64,000 bases of DNA from Roseiarcus sp963794655 (GTDB lineage: Bacteria > Pseudomonadota > Alphaproteobacteria > Rhizobiales > Beijerinckiaceae). The stretch spans positions 310,001 to 374,000 of the forward strand of contig CAWCEV010000005.1 of assembly GCA_963794655.1 (NCBI GenBank). Direction: 5' to 3'. Positions 10,475 through 18,436 of this stretch are shown here, one piece after another; position 1 is the stretch's first letter; the number at the start of each line of letters is the position of its first letter. Under the pieces are notes generated by a model. The model ran no database searches. It worked only from the letters and a program-made list of their open reading frames with translations, and was not told the DNA's origin. A program made the translations under genes and the position numbers.

Positions 10475-11568
10475 GCGCCGCTCGCCCGGTCCTGCTCGCG
10501 GCTGGGGGCACGGGCGGCCATCTCTTCCCTGCGGCGGCCCTCGCCGCGGCGCTCGCGAAGCGCGGAGCCGAAGTCGAGCTCGCGACCGACAGCCGCGCGC
10601 TCAAATACGGCGGCGATTTTCCCGCCCGCGCCATTCACGCCTTTCCGGCCGCGACGACCACGGACGCGGGCGCGCTCGCCAAGGCGCGCGCGGCGCTCAC
10701 CCTTGGCGCCGGGCTCGCGGCGGCGCTTGTCACACTCCGGCGCGTCAAGCCGCGCGTCGTGGTCGGCTTCGGCGGCTATCCGACCGTCCCGCCGCTCCTT
10801 GCCGCCTGGCTCATCGGGATTCCGACCGTCCTGCATGAGCAGAACGCGGTGATGGGCCGGGCCAATCGGTTCCTGAGCGCCCGCGTCAATCTCATCGCCT
10901 GCGGATTTCCGTTGAAGGGCGTCGATCCCAGGATCGCGGCCAAGACGCGCACGACCGGCAATCCGGTGCGCCCGTCGGTCATCGCGGCGGCCGCGCTCCC
11001 CTATCCCGAGCAGACCGGGCGCCGGCTGAACGTTCTCGTGACCGGCGGCTCGCAGGGCGCGCGGGTGATGGCCGACGTGGTCCCGGCGGCGATCGCGCGC
11101 CTGAGCCCCGACGAGCGGCAATGGATCCGCCTTACCCAGCAGGCGCGGGGCGAGGACTCGTCGCGGGTCGCCGCGGCCTGCGCGCGGATGAGCTTTCCGG
11201 TCGAGATCGCCGAGTTTTTCCCCGATCTGCCGGGGCGGATTGCAGCCGCCCATCTGGTCGTCGGCCGCGCCGGCGCCTCGACCGTTTCGGAGCTTGCGGT
11301 GATCGGCCGGGCGTCCGTCCTCGTGCCGTTCCCGCACGCCCTCGACCAGGACCAGGCCGCCAACGCGGCGGCGCTGGCAGCTTCCGGCGGGGCGGTCGTC
11401 GTGCCGCAGCCCGAGTTCACGCCCGAGCGCCTGGCCGCGATCCTGCGCGGCGCGCTCGCGTCGCCCGAGAAGCTCGCCGCCCAGGCGGCTGCGGCGAAAT
11501 CGGTCGGCGTCCCCGACGCCGCGGAGCGCCTTGCCGACGTCGTGCTCGAGGTCGCGGGGCGCGCATAA
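10471..11568 (+). CDS. murG: UDP-GlcNAc--lipid I N-acetylglucosaminyltransferase MurG
   Basis: MurG adds GlcNAc to lipid I to make lipid II on the cytoplasmic face of the membrane. The glycine-rich loop AAGGTGGHLFPA lies at residues 9-20, followed by HEQNAVMGRANRFL near 121, GGSQGARVM near 192 and VGRAGASTVSELAVIGR near 266. The ATG overlaps the ftsW stop as ATGA. It is the last dcw gene here; murC, the usual next gene in relatives, is not found downstream. Confidence 0.96.
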
Positions 11569-11770
11569 GCGGCGGCCTGCGCGGCAATCGCTGGGTCTCT
11601 GGATCGCCGCAAAGGCCGGGACCAGATCCGGTCGCGGATCTTCCGTGACACCTTCGCGACAACCGAAATTCTTCGCGCGCAGAAGATCTTCTGTGACGAC
11701 TGCCCCAGTGCGTCGCTCACCATTTGTGACAGACGCGATCAGAATTCCTCATGCAAGGACGAAGGGAACA

Positions 11771-11798
11771 AGTAAATCAACATAGTTGTTGAATTGCC
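11771..11798 (+). promoter_or_regulatory. Conserved upstream palindrome, copy 1
   Basis: The sequence from 11771 to 11798 is repeated with one substitution at 12721-12748. Each copy precedes one of the two paralogous PEP-CTERM genes. The core TCAACATAGTTGTTGA (11777-11792) is an inverted repeat with one mismatched pair. It lies 204 bases before the gene start. I infer a regulator binding site; the regulator is unknown. Confidence 0.5.
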
Positions 11799-11862
11799 CG
11801 CAGCTGAAACCACGCCGAATACTTTAGTGCGCCCTCGGTTAGGAGTCGGAGGCGTACCTCTT

Positions 11863-11939
11863 GTCATTCCCGCGCAAGCGGGAATCTAGAGTTACATCAT
11901 AGTCTTGCAGTCTTGATGCACGCCTTCGTGGGCATGACG
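11863..11939. repeat. Dispersed two-hairpin repeat element
   Basis: The element starts with GTCATTCCCGCGCAAGCGGG, whose 8-bp stem ATTCCCGC/GCGGGAAT has a GCAA loop (11866-11885). It ends with GCCTTCGTGGGCATGACG. The outer ends are inverted relative to each other (GTCATTCCCGC against GTGGGCATGAC). This CATTCCCGC...GCGGGAATG type of element is widely seen between genes in alpha- and betaproteobacteria. It accounts for much of the extra distance between the palindrome and gene start compared with the second paralog. Confidence 0.6.
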
Positions 11940-12002
11940 CTAACCGTGCTTGAGAGTCCGTTGCTCTAGTCTTCATTCTGTCTTTTCTACAGGGGGAATA
12001 TC

Positions 12003-12539
12003 ATGCAGATTAAGTACAGTGTTCTCGCCACGCTCCTAGCGGGGCTCATCGTCGCGTCCACGGCCTCGCGGGCCGCCATTGTGGAGACGATCATTGACAC
12101 GGACTCGGACACGGCGATCGGTAGCATCAGCTTTCCGGACGTGACCGGGAGCAGCGCCGCCGGAGTCGAGTTCTCGCTGGCCGGGTTCACGCAAGCGGCC
12201 ATCACCTCGATCTCGTGGACCCTTGATCCGAGCACCTACGCCGTCGGAGCACTCGACCTGAATGCGAGGACAGGCGACGCCACTTGCGATTTCGGGATGA
12301 ATTGTTCCTTCAGCGACCTCTCCCTGTCTGCGACCGGCTACAGCACGGGCGGCGGTTCCTGCTCTTTCGACCCCGACCAAATGGTTGGGACCTGTGAGGA
12401 ATACGCCACCTTTCCCGGTCCTGTTTCCTTTGTGCTGACGACGCCAGTGCCCGAGCCGTCGACGTGGGCGATGATGCTCGCCGGATTCGCGGGCCTTGGC
12501 TTTGCCGGCTATCGGGCGTCGCGGAAGGCTGTGGCATAG
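12003..12539 (+). CDS. PEP-CTERM domain secreted protein, paralog 1
   Basis: A 178-residue exported protein. It has a signal peptide (about residues 1-24), a beta-rich middle with paired cysteines, and a C-terminal PEP-CTERM sorting signal: VPEPSTWAMML, a hydrophobic helix ending in GLGFAGYR, then basic ASRKAVA. In other bacteria such signals are processed by exosortase (EpsH/XrtA family), often for proteins tied to exopolysaccharide. No exosortase gene lies in this window. A GGGGGA ribosome site precedes the ATG. The protein is clearly homologous along its length to the gene at 12821, so this is a tandem duplication. The ligand or function of the middle domain is not recognisable. Confidence 0.9.
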   Translation: MQIKYSVLATLLAGLIVASTASRAAIVETIIDTDSDTAIGSISFPDVTGSSAAGVEFSLAGFTQAAITSISWTLDPSTYAVGALDLNARTGDATCDFGMNCSFSDLSLSATGYSTGGGSCSFDPDQMVGTCEEYATFPGPVSFVLTTPVPEPSTWAMMLAGFAGLGFAGYRASRKAVA

Positions 12540-12720
12540 GAACGAGCGGCTGCCTTCCGGACCCCCCGCTCTGCGTTTGCCGCACGTCGAGGACGCGAAA
12601 TGACGCTTCCGCGATAGCCAAAACTATCTGAAGTCAGACCCTTTGTGGTCCACGAGTTCGGACAGTTGCGCTCTTTTTGACGGATGCGCCTGGACTTGCA
12701 CCGCAAGACCAATTGAAACC

Positions 12721-12748
12721 AGTAAATCAACAAAGTTGTTGAATTGCC
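12721..12748 (+). promoter_or_regulatory. Conserved upstream palindrome, copy 2
   Basis: Second copy of the 28-base block found at 11771. Its core TCAACAAAGTTGTTGA (12727-12742) is a perfect 7-bp inverted repeat around AG. It lies 72 bases before the second PEP-CTERM gene and is followed by a weakly conserved tail ending in TTTTAGTGC. Outside the block, the regions upstream of the two genes differ, so the block looks selectively kept. Confidence 0.55.
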
Positions 12749-12820
12749 GATCTGTGAAACTCGGCGGGATAATTTACGGCGAGCTTTTAGTGCAATGCTG
12801 TTCTGTGGGGGTGGATCGCT

Positions 12821-13330
12821 ATGCAAACGCGGACCAATGTTATCGCCGCTATTCTTCTTTCCGCTTTGGTCGTGGCGCCCTCGGTCTCCCGAGCGGAGAT
12901 CGTCGAAGCGATCATTGATTCGTCGGACACGGTGATCGGCAGCATCTCTTTCCCGGGCGTGACCGGGAGCAGCGCCGCCGGTGTTGACTTGTCCTTGGCA
13001 GGATTCACGCAAGCCAATATCACTTCAGTTTCCTGGACCCTCAACTCAAGCACTTACGCGGTCGACGCCCTCGACTTGTCCGCGATCAAGGGCGACCTCA
13101 CTTGCTCTATGAATTGTTCAAACAGTTCGCTGTCCCTGTCGGAGACCAGCTACAGCGTGGCCAACCGCAGCTGCTCTGCCAATTCGTGTTCGCAATTACC
13201 CGGTTATCCAAACTCGATTTCGTTCAGGTTGACCGCGGTGCCGGAGCCGTCGACCTGGGCGATGATGCTGGCCGGATTCGCGGGTCTCGGATTTGCCGGC
13301 TATCGAGCCTCGCGGAAGGCTGTCGCGTAG
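12821..13330 (+). CDS. PEP-CTERM domain secreted protein, paralog 2
   Basis: A 169-residue paralog of the gene at 12003, with a signal peptide (about residues 1-25). The core SSAAGVDLSLAGFTQANITS is shared with paralog 1 with few changes. The PEP-CTERM tail VPEPSTWAMMLAGFAGLGFA is identical in both. The central segment between about residues 85 and 140 is the most divergent part and differs in cysteine spacing. The shared block extends past the stop codon into the downstream DNA. Export to the outer surface after exosortase processing is inferred from the family. Confidence 0.9.
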   Translation: MQTRTNVIAAILLSALVVAPSVSRAEIVEAIIDSSDTVIGSISFPGVTGSSAAGVDLSLAGFTQANITSVSWTLNSSTYAVDALDLSAIKGDLTCSMNCSNSSLSLSETSYSVANRSCSANSCSQLPGYPNSISFRLTAVPEPSTWAMMLAGFAGLGFAGYRASRKAVA

Positions 13331-13353
13331 AAACGGGCGGCTGCCTTCCTGAC

Positions 13354-13388
13354 CCCCCGCTCGCCGTTTGCTGCAAGCGGAGCGGGGG
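13354..13388 (+). terminator. Possible terminator hairpin after PEP-CTERM paralog 2
   Basis: The 9-bp arms CCCCCGCTC (13354-13362) and GAGCGGGGG (13380-13388) enclose a 17-nt loop just after the gene. There is no T-tract, so it may be only an mRNA-stabilising or weak terminating hairpin. Confidence 0.4.
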
Positions 13389-13459
13389 CGGCTGACGGGG
13401 TCGCCAGGATCAGTCTCGCCGGCAGCTCGTCCTGGAGCCGCGCGCGATCGAGGGAGACG

Positions 13460-13768
13460 CTAGGCGGGAGCGTGGTCGAACATCATCATGTCCGCTCCGC
13501 CGGTCGCGAATTTCTGCACATCGTTTGCGGCAGCGTGGCCCTCGGGGCTCCCGAGGCCGCTCTGGAGCGCCGCCATGCTGTCAAAGCTCAAAATCGCGAC
13601 GAGATGAACGCCGGTGGGTCCTGCCGGCGAGGCCACAGCGCCGCGGCTGATTTCGTAACGTCTGAGTCCGGGGATTTTCTTGGCCAGCGGAATATGGGTC
13701 TCGGCGTAATATTTATCGAAGGCGGCTGGGTCTTTCGGCGTCTTGTAGAGCACGAGCAAGCTTGCCAT
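13460..13768 (-). CDS. EthD family protein
   Basis: A 102-residue protein with the EthD-type dimeric alpha-beta barrel pattern: LLVLYKTPKDPAAFDKYYAE at the start, HIPLAKKIPGLRRYE in the first third, and a C-terminal TGGADMMMFDH strand. EthD was first noted as needed for ethyl tert-butyl ether degradation, but most relatives have no known reaction. It stands alone between convergent neighbours, with no operon partner to narrow its role. Confidence 0.85.
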   Translation of the reverse strand: MASLLVLYKTPKDPAAFDKYYAETHIPLAKKIPGLRRYEISRGAVASPAGPTGVHLVAILSFDSMAALQSGLGSPEGHAAANDVQKFATGGADMMMFDHAPA

Positions 13769-13881
13769 GGCGTTCCTCCAGGTGTTCTGACGAATGCGAT
13801 CAGTTCGCCGTCGCTGCGATCCTGAGTGGATATTCGCCGCCGCGCAAGCCGATTCGCTCTTCGCGCGTTATGGAGTCCATC

Positions 13882-14793
13882 TCATATTGCAACGGGTTGC
13901 TTCCGTTCTTTGACGTAATCCGTGAGTCCCGCAGCGAGCCAGTCGAACATCAGCCTCACCCGGGGCTCGTCCTTCAGGTCGCGGTGCATGACCAGCCACA
14001 CCTCGAGCGTCATCTCGAACGCGTTGGGAAGCACCGGGACGAGGTTCGGCGTGCGGCGGGCGATGACGTCCTGACAGCCGCCGATCCCGACCCCGGCCCG
14101 CAGCGCCGCGAGCTGGGCGAGATCGCTGTCGCAGCGAAAGCCGAAATCCTCGCGGGTAAGCGCCTTCCCGAACGCGCCCGCCGCGCGGAATGTCGCGTCG
14201 TCCCGGTCGAAGCCGATCATGCGATGGTCGGCGAGGTCGGCGAGCGAGCGCGGCTCGCCGGAGCGGGCGAGATAGTCGCGATGCGCATAGAGCCTGATGC
14301 GCGTCGAACCGATGCGGCGGGCGACGAGCCCGCTCTGGGTCGGGCGGATCATCCTGACCGCGATGTCGGCGTCGCCGCGGGCGAGATCCTGATTGCGGTT
14401 GGTGAGCGCAAGCTCGATCGCAATTCCGGGATGGCGGCCGCGGAAGCCGGCGAAGATCGCCGGCAGCGCCTCGGCGCCCATGACCTCGCTCGCGGTCACG
14501 CGCACAACGCCGCGATCAATTCCCGCCGCCGACGAGCCTGAGCGCGCCAGCGCCGCCGCGGCGGCCGCCATCGCCTCGCTGTGGGGGATAAGCGCGTTCG
14601 CGGCCGCGGTCGGGTTGAGGCCGCGCGGCGAGCGGGTGAACAGGGTCACGCCGAGGGCGTCCTCGAGCGCGTCGATGTGGCGCCCGACCGTCGGCTGGGT
14701 GAGGCCGAGGCGCCGCGCGGCGCCGCTCAGCGTGCCGTCGCGCGCCACCTCGAGGAAAGTGCGCAGTTCGTCCCAGGCGGGTTCGCGCCTCAT
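13882..14793 (-). CDS. LysR family transcriptional regulator
   Basis: A 303-residue regulator. The N-terminal winged HTH (about residues 8-66) contains GAARRLGLTQPTVGRHIDAL. The substrate-binding domain (about 90-290) is of the LysR type. I start at the ATG at 14793; a longer open frame to 14967 crosses the divergent promoter region. The gene is divergent from the DUF4260 and MBL-fold genes, the usual arrangement for a LysR regulator and its targets. An imperfect dyad ATACAAATATGTAT at 14792-14805 overlaps its start codon and may be the operator. Confidence 0.93.
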   Translation of the reverse strand: MRREPAWDELRTFLEVARDGTLSGAARRLGLTQPTVGRHIDALEDALGVTLFTRSPRGLNPTAAANALIPHSEAMAAAAAALARSGSSAAGIDRGVVRVTASEVMGAEALPAIFAGFRGRHPGIAIELALTNRNQDLARGDADIAVRMIRPTQSGLVARRIGSTRIRLYAHRDYLARSGEPRSLADLADHRMIGFDRDDATFRAAGAFGKALTREDFGFRCDSDLAQLAALRAGVGIGGCQDVIARRTPNLVPVLPNAFEMTLEVWLVMHRDLKDEPRVRLMFDWLAAGLTDYVKERKQPVAI

Positions 14794-14805
14794 ACAAATA
14801 TGTAT
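14792..14805. promoter_or_regulatory. Candidate LysR operator
   Basis: ATACA (14792-14796) and TGTAT (14801-14805) form an inverted repeat with a 4-nt centre. It lies between the divergent LysR gene and the DUF4260-MBL pair and touches the LysR start codon. This fits autoregulation, but no second site pinpoints it. Confidence 0.35.
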
Positions 14806-14914
14806 AGCCGATGAAGACAAATATGCAATTCCGCATGAGAGGGGAGGGGCGTATTCACGGGTGCAGGGGCCGGGTCGCCGACCGCGCCCCACAGCGCCGG
14901 ACGAGGAGGTTCTG

Positions 14915-15352
14915 ATGATCGCAACCCTTAGCCGCTTCACGGACGACCGCGCGTCCGCGCCCGTCACGGGCGGCGCGGCCCGGTCCCTGCCGGCGGGCGT
15001 GCGGGCGATCCTGCGCCTCGAGGGGGCGGCGGCCTTCGCCGCGGCGATCGCGCTCTACGCCGACGCCGGGTACTCCTGGCCGCTGTTCGCTCTCCTCATT
15101 CTCGCGCCGGACCTCGCGATGCTGCCCTATCTCATCGGCCCGAGAGCGGGCGCCTTCGCCTATAATCTCGTCCATACCTACGCGCTGGCGCTGCCGTTCG
15201 CCGTTGCGGCCTTCGCGCTCGGTTCGCCCGCCGCCACCGCGATCGGCCTCATCTGGATCGCCCATATCGGGATGGACCGGATGCTCGGCTACGGCCTCAA
15301 ATACGTGAGCGGCTTCGGCGACACCCATCTCAGCTTCTTCGGCAAGAAATGA
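14915..15352 (+). CDS. DUF4260 family small membrane protein
   Basis: A 145-residue protein with about four hydrophobic segments. It shows the DUF4260 features: RLEGAAAFAAAIALYADAGY near residue 34, LAPDLAMLPYLIGPRAGA near 67, YNLVHTYALALP near 87, and GMDRMLGYGLKY with FGDTHLSFFGKK at the end. The function of the family is unknown. A GAGGAGG ribosome site precedes the ATG at 14915. Its stop overlaps the start of the MBL-fold gene as ATGA, so the two are co-translated. Confidence 0.85.
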   Translation: MIATLSRFTDDRASAPVTGGAARSLPAGVRAILRLEGAAAFAAAIALYADAGYSWPLFALLILAPDLAMLPYLIGPRAGAFAYNLVHTYALALPFAVAAFALGSPAATAIGLIWIAHIGMDRMLGYGLKYVSGFGDTHLSFFGKK

Positions 15353-16284
15353 GCGACACCATGCGCGTTCACGCCATTCAGACCGGCAGGGTCAGGATCA
15401 AGACCAGCCAGATCGTAGGGCGCGGCCACGGGCTCCGACGCCGCCTCGCGCCCATGTTCGACAGCGTGTGGTCGCCCTGGCTGCCGACCCTTGCCTACGC
15501 GATCGAGCATAGCGACGGCGTCATCCTCGTCGATACGGGCGCTTCCGCCGCCGCCATGCGCCTGCCGCGCTGGCATCCCTACTTCCGCTTCGCGGTACGC
15601 TTCGACATCGAACCGGAAGAGGAAGCGGGACCGCAATTGCTGGCGATCGGCATCGGCCCGGGCGACGTCAAGCGCGTGGTGATGACCCATTTGCATATCG
15701 ATCACGACGGCGGGCTCGCGGCGTTCCCGAACAGCGAAGTTCTGGTCAGCCCCGGCGAGCTTGCGCGGGCCTCGGGAATCGCGGGGCGGATGCGCGGCTA
15801 TCTGCCGCAACGCTGGCCTAAGGACTTCGATCCGAAGCCTCTCGTCCTCGACGGCGGTCGTTACGGACCGTTCGAGCGCTCCAAGCGTCTCAGCGCCGAC
15901 GGCGCGATCATCGCCGTCTCGACGCCAGGTCACACGCCCGACCATCTCTCGGTCATCGTCGAGGATGGAGACAAGGCCGTCTTCATCGCCGGCGACGCCT
16001 CTTACAGCGAGGCGACGATGCTCGCGGGTGCGATCGACGGCGTCAGCGAAGACGAAGGCCAAGCGGCAGCGACGCTCGCCGCCATCCGCGCCTTCGCCGC
16101 GACGCGACCGATGATCTATTTGCCGGCGCACGATCCCGATGCGGCGCGCCGGCTCGCCGAGCGAAGATTTCAGCCGCCATGGAAAGCCGCTTCCTCACGG
16201 TCGGTGGCGGCCGCATCGCGTTTGACGACACCGGCGGCGACGGCCCGGCGACCTGTTGCCAAAAGCCGCAAAACCTGTTTTTGA
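15349..16284 (+). CDS. MBL-fold metallohydrolase, AHL-lactonase-like, with an aberrant C-terminus
   Basis: The dinuclear zinc motif THLHIDHDGG (HxHxDH at residues 114-119) identifies a metallo-beta-lactamase-fold hydrolase. Further ligands are likely in STPGHTPDH and GDASY near residues 200-225. Overall layout (about 270 residues of domain) resembles N-acyl homoserine lactonases, but substrate cannot be told from sequence. The last 35 residues, after about RRLAERRFQ, are Ser/Arg/Ala-rich and out of character. In another frame the same DNA encodes the start of an alpha/beta hydrolase (16179). The stop at 16284 lies within foreign AT-rich sequence, so the true C-terminus has probably been altered at the junction. 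Confidence 0.85.
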   Translation: MSDTMRVHAIQTGRVRIKTSQIVGRGHGLRRRLAPMFDSVWSPWLPTLAYAIEHSDGVILVDTGASAAAMRLPRWHPYFRFAVRFDIEPEEEAGPQLLAIGIGPGDVKRVVMTHLHIDHDGGLAAFPNSEVLVSPGELARASGIAGRMRGYLPQRWPKDFDPKPLVLDGGRYGPFERSKRLSADGAIIAVSTPGHTPDHLSVIVEDGDKAVFIAGDASYSEATMLAGAIDGVSEDEGQAAATLAAIRAFAATRPMIYLPAHDPDAARRLAERRFQPPWKAASSRSVAAASRLTTPAATARRPVAKSRKTCF

Positions 16285-16322
16285 GCAAACTGGATTGTGG
16301 AAAACCGTTCCGAATGGTGTAA
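16179..16322 (+). pseudogene. Truncated alpha/beta hydrolase, 5' fragment only
   Basis: The frame beginning ATG at 16179 encodes MESRFLTVGGGRIAFDDTGG and then DGP, the usual opening of an alpha/beta hydrolase. It breaks off at about 16253. From there the frame runs into AT-rich DNA and stops at 16320-16322 after 47 codons. The nucleophile elbow and all later parts are missing, and no continuation is found on the other side of the insertion before 18437. The fragment marks the left edge of inserted or rearranged DNA. Confidence 0.6.
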
Positions 16323-16594
16323 GACGTCAAATACCGATGTATACTGACTTATCTTGTTCGTACGGACGTAATTCGACGATATTTGGCTTGCTCTAAGTGC
16401 TCAGTGGAATTAGAGCGGAATTGTCGCGACCATCGACGGCAATCGCGGCTGCGATAGCCGCCGTAAGCATACTATTCGGATTAATCACATCGCTGTACTT
16501 CTATGACAAAAGCGTACGCAAGGGAGTAATGTACTACGAGGTGAAGCAGCTATTGGCTTTCGACCAGAGTAGTATTGGAACGTCTGTGCCGCTA

Positions 16595-17740
16595 GTGGAT
16601 CGAACCTGACAGTTGAATCCCGGATGGGATTCCCTCTGGGATTTCGGCGTGCGAGTTTGCGTGATGCGCGCAGGAAAATCCCTTTCGGTTTCGTCTGCCG
16701 ATATTTGTCGGCTCAAAGCCCTGGTTCGTGACCGCAACGCGCCGCAGAAGCAGGTCTGGCGGGCCGAGATCGTGCTGCTTACGGCCGATGGTGTCGGCAC
16801 GAACGAGATCATGCGGCGAACCGGCAAGTCCAAGACCTGCGTATGGCGCTGGCAAGAACGCTTTATCGAGGCGGGGTTCGACGGGTTGCTCCGCGACAAG
16901 ACGCGTCCCTCGCGCATCCCACCGCTGAGCGCCGGGGCCGCCGAGCGCGTCGTCGCGCTGACACTTGGCGAACCGCCTGGCGAGACGACCCACTGGACCG
17001 GCTTGTTGATGGCGAAGGCGGCGGGGCTCAGCGTCAGCTCGGTTCAACGTATCTGGCGCAAGCACGGCCTCCAGCCGCACCGGATGCGCCAGTTCAAGCT
17101 GTCCAACGATCCGCGCTTCGTCGACAAATTGCGCGACGTCGTCGGGCTCTATGTCGATCCGCCCGCGCACGCCATCGTCCTGTCGGTCGACGAGAAGAGC
17201 CAGATTCAGGCGCTGGACCGCACCCAGCCCGGACTGCCGCTGAAGAAGGGCCGCGCCGGAACGATGACACACGACTACGAGCGGCACGGAACGACGACGC
17301 TGTTCGCCGCGATGAACGTCCTCGACGGCACGGTGATCGGCCGCAACATGCAGCGCCATCGCCATCAGGAGTTCATCCGCTTCCTCAATATCGTCGAAAG
17401 ACAGGTTCCTGCGGGGAAGACGATCCACGCCATCATCGACAACTACGCCGCCCACAAGCATCCCAATGTCCGCCGATGGCTCGAACGCAATCCGCGATGG
17501 ACATTCCACTTCACGCCGACGTCCGCTTCCTGGCTCAACGCGGTCGAGGGCTTCTTCGCCACTCTCACAAAGCGCAGGCTCAAGCGAGGCGTCTTCCGGT
17601 CCGTCACCGATCTGCAAGCCGCGATCAACCGCTTCCTCGAAGAGCACAATCAGCAGTCCAGGCCCTTCACATGGACCGCAGACCCGGACAAAATCATCGC
17701 CGCCGTCAGGCGCGGGCATCAAGTGTTAGATTCGATCCAC
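16595..17740 (+). mobile_element. IS630-family insertion sequence, 1146 bp
   Basis: The left end GTGGATCGAACCTGACAGTT starts at 16595. The right end, read inward, is GTGGATCGAATCTAACACTT ending at 17740. They differ at three positions over 20 bases. The element is flanked by TA on both sides (16593-16594 and 17741-17742), the target duplication typical of IS630/Tc1 elements. It carries one full-length transposase gene and appears complete and potentially active. Confidence 0.93.
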
Positions 17741-17743
17741 TAG
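16664..17743 (+). CDS. IS630 family transposase
   Basis: A 359-residue DDE transposase. An N-terminal HTH (about residues 35-70) includes GTNEIMRRTGKSKTCVWRW. The catalytic acids are in VLSVDEKSQ, AIIDNYAAHKH and NAVEGFFATL, in IS630 spacing. The ATG at 16664 is a plausible start; an earlier in-frame TTG at 16613 begins inside the terminal repeat. The coding frame runs through the right inverted repeat, and its TAG stop uses the flanking TA target base pair plus the following G. The stop is therefore supplied by the insertion site, not by the element. Confidence 0.93.
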   Translation: MRAGKSLSVSSADICRLKALVRDRNAPQKQVWRAEIVLLTADGVGTNEIMRRTGKSKTCVWRWQERFIEAGFDGLLRDKTRPSRIPPLSAGAAERVVALTLGEPPGETTHWTGLLMAKAAGLSVSSVQRIWRKHGLQPHRMRQFKLSNDPRFVDKLRDVVGLYVDPPAHAIVLSVDEKSQIQALDRTQPGLPLKKGRAGTMTHDYERHGTTTLFAAMNVLDGTVIGRNMQRHRHQEFIRFLNIVERQVPAGKTIHAIIDNYAAHKHPNVRRWLERNPRWTFHFTPTSASWLNAVEGFFATLTKRRLKRGVFRSVTDLQAAINRFLEEHNQQSRPFTWTADPDKIIAAVRRGHQVLDSIH

Positions 17744-18436
17744 CCAGCCCCGTCTACGTGGTGGACGGCGCTGGCAAGAAGCTGCAGGGTAATATCTATG
17801 TCGCTAGCGTCAATGTCTGGAACGGGGGCAATGATGAGATACGTTCTGATGACGTTAGGGAGCCGTTTAGGATCGTTCTTGAGCGCGGTGGTACCATTGT
17901 TGACGTGACGATGTACGCCGAAACAAATAAAAACGAGGATAAATTTGATATTACTAACAATGATAAATCAATCTCGGAGCACTTTGATTCAAGACTAATT
18001 TGGGATCACGATCGAGGATTAACTTGGGATCATTTCGACCCGGGAGACGGGTTTTCACTGCGTCTGATCTATACCAGTGATAGGATTAAGAGTATCAGTA
18101 TAACTGGGCGAGCAACAAATCTTAGTGGCCCACTAAACGTAAACGATATTCGCGATTGGTACGGAAAATTGCCAGATCTTTTTCGTACGGCTCTTGTAAT
18201 AGTTGCTATATCGATACCGATCATCGGTGGCATTATTCGAATTAGGCGTCGAAAGCCAAAGCTTTCCGATCTTCTATCAGCAGACGTATTAGCGCCTCTT
18301 GTTGCGGCGGTTGGTATTCCAATTGTGGTCGCCATTGTATTCTTTGGCGGCAAATTCCTTTGGGATTGGATTGGATTTATCCCGGTTCCGCCAACACAGT
18401 GAGAGTTTGAAGAATGCGTCGAGCCGCAATCTTTGA

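Larger units (their letters stand above)
11569..12002. other. Intergenic region after murG
   Basis: No coding sequence can be supported in these 434 bases. They hold a perfect 14-bp palindrome (CAGAAGATCTTCTG, 11690-11703), the first copy of the palindrome shared by the two PEP-CTERM genes (11771-11798) and a two-hairpin dispersed repeat (11863-11939). GTGAC occurs three times, near 11644, 11703 and 11728, without a clear partner sequence. Confidence 0.6.
16397..18402 (+). pseudogene. Membrane protein of unknown function interrupted by IS630
   Basis: Two pieces, 16397-16594 and 17743-18402, lie in different frames but join exactly in phase when the IS630 element and one TA are removed. The reconstructed product is 285 residues. 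It has a GTG start, a membrane segment at about 15-36, a likely periplasmic domain of about 170 residues with hydrophilic sheet-like sequence, and two further membrane segments at about 214-233 and 247-270. I do not recognise the family. Codon use and base composition are much more AT-rich than the surroundings, so the gene itself probably arrived by transfer before the IS inserted. No internal stop has accumulated, so the interruption looks recent. Confidence 0.75.
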
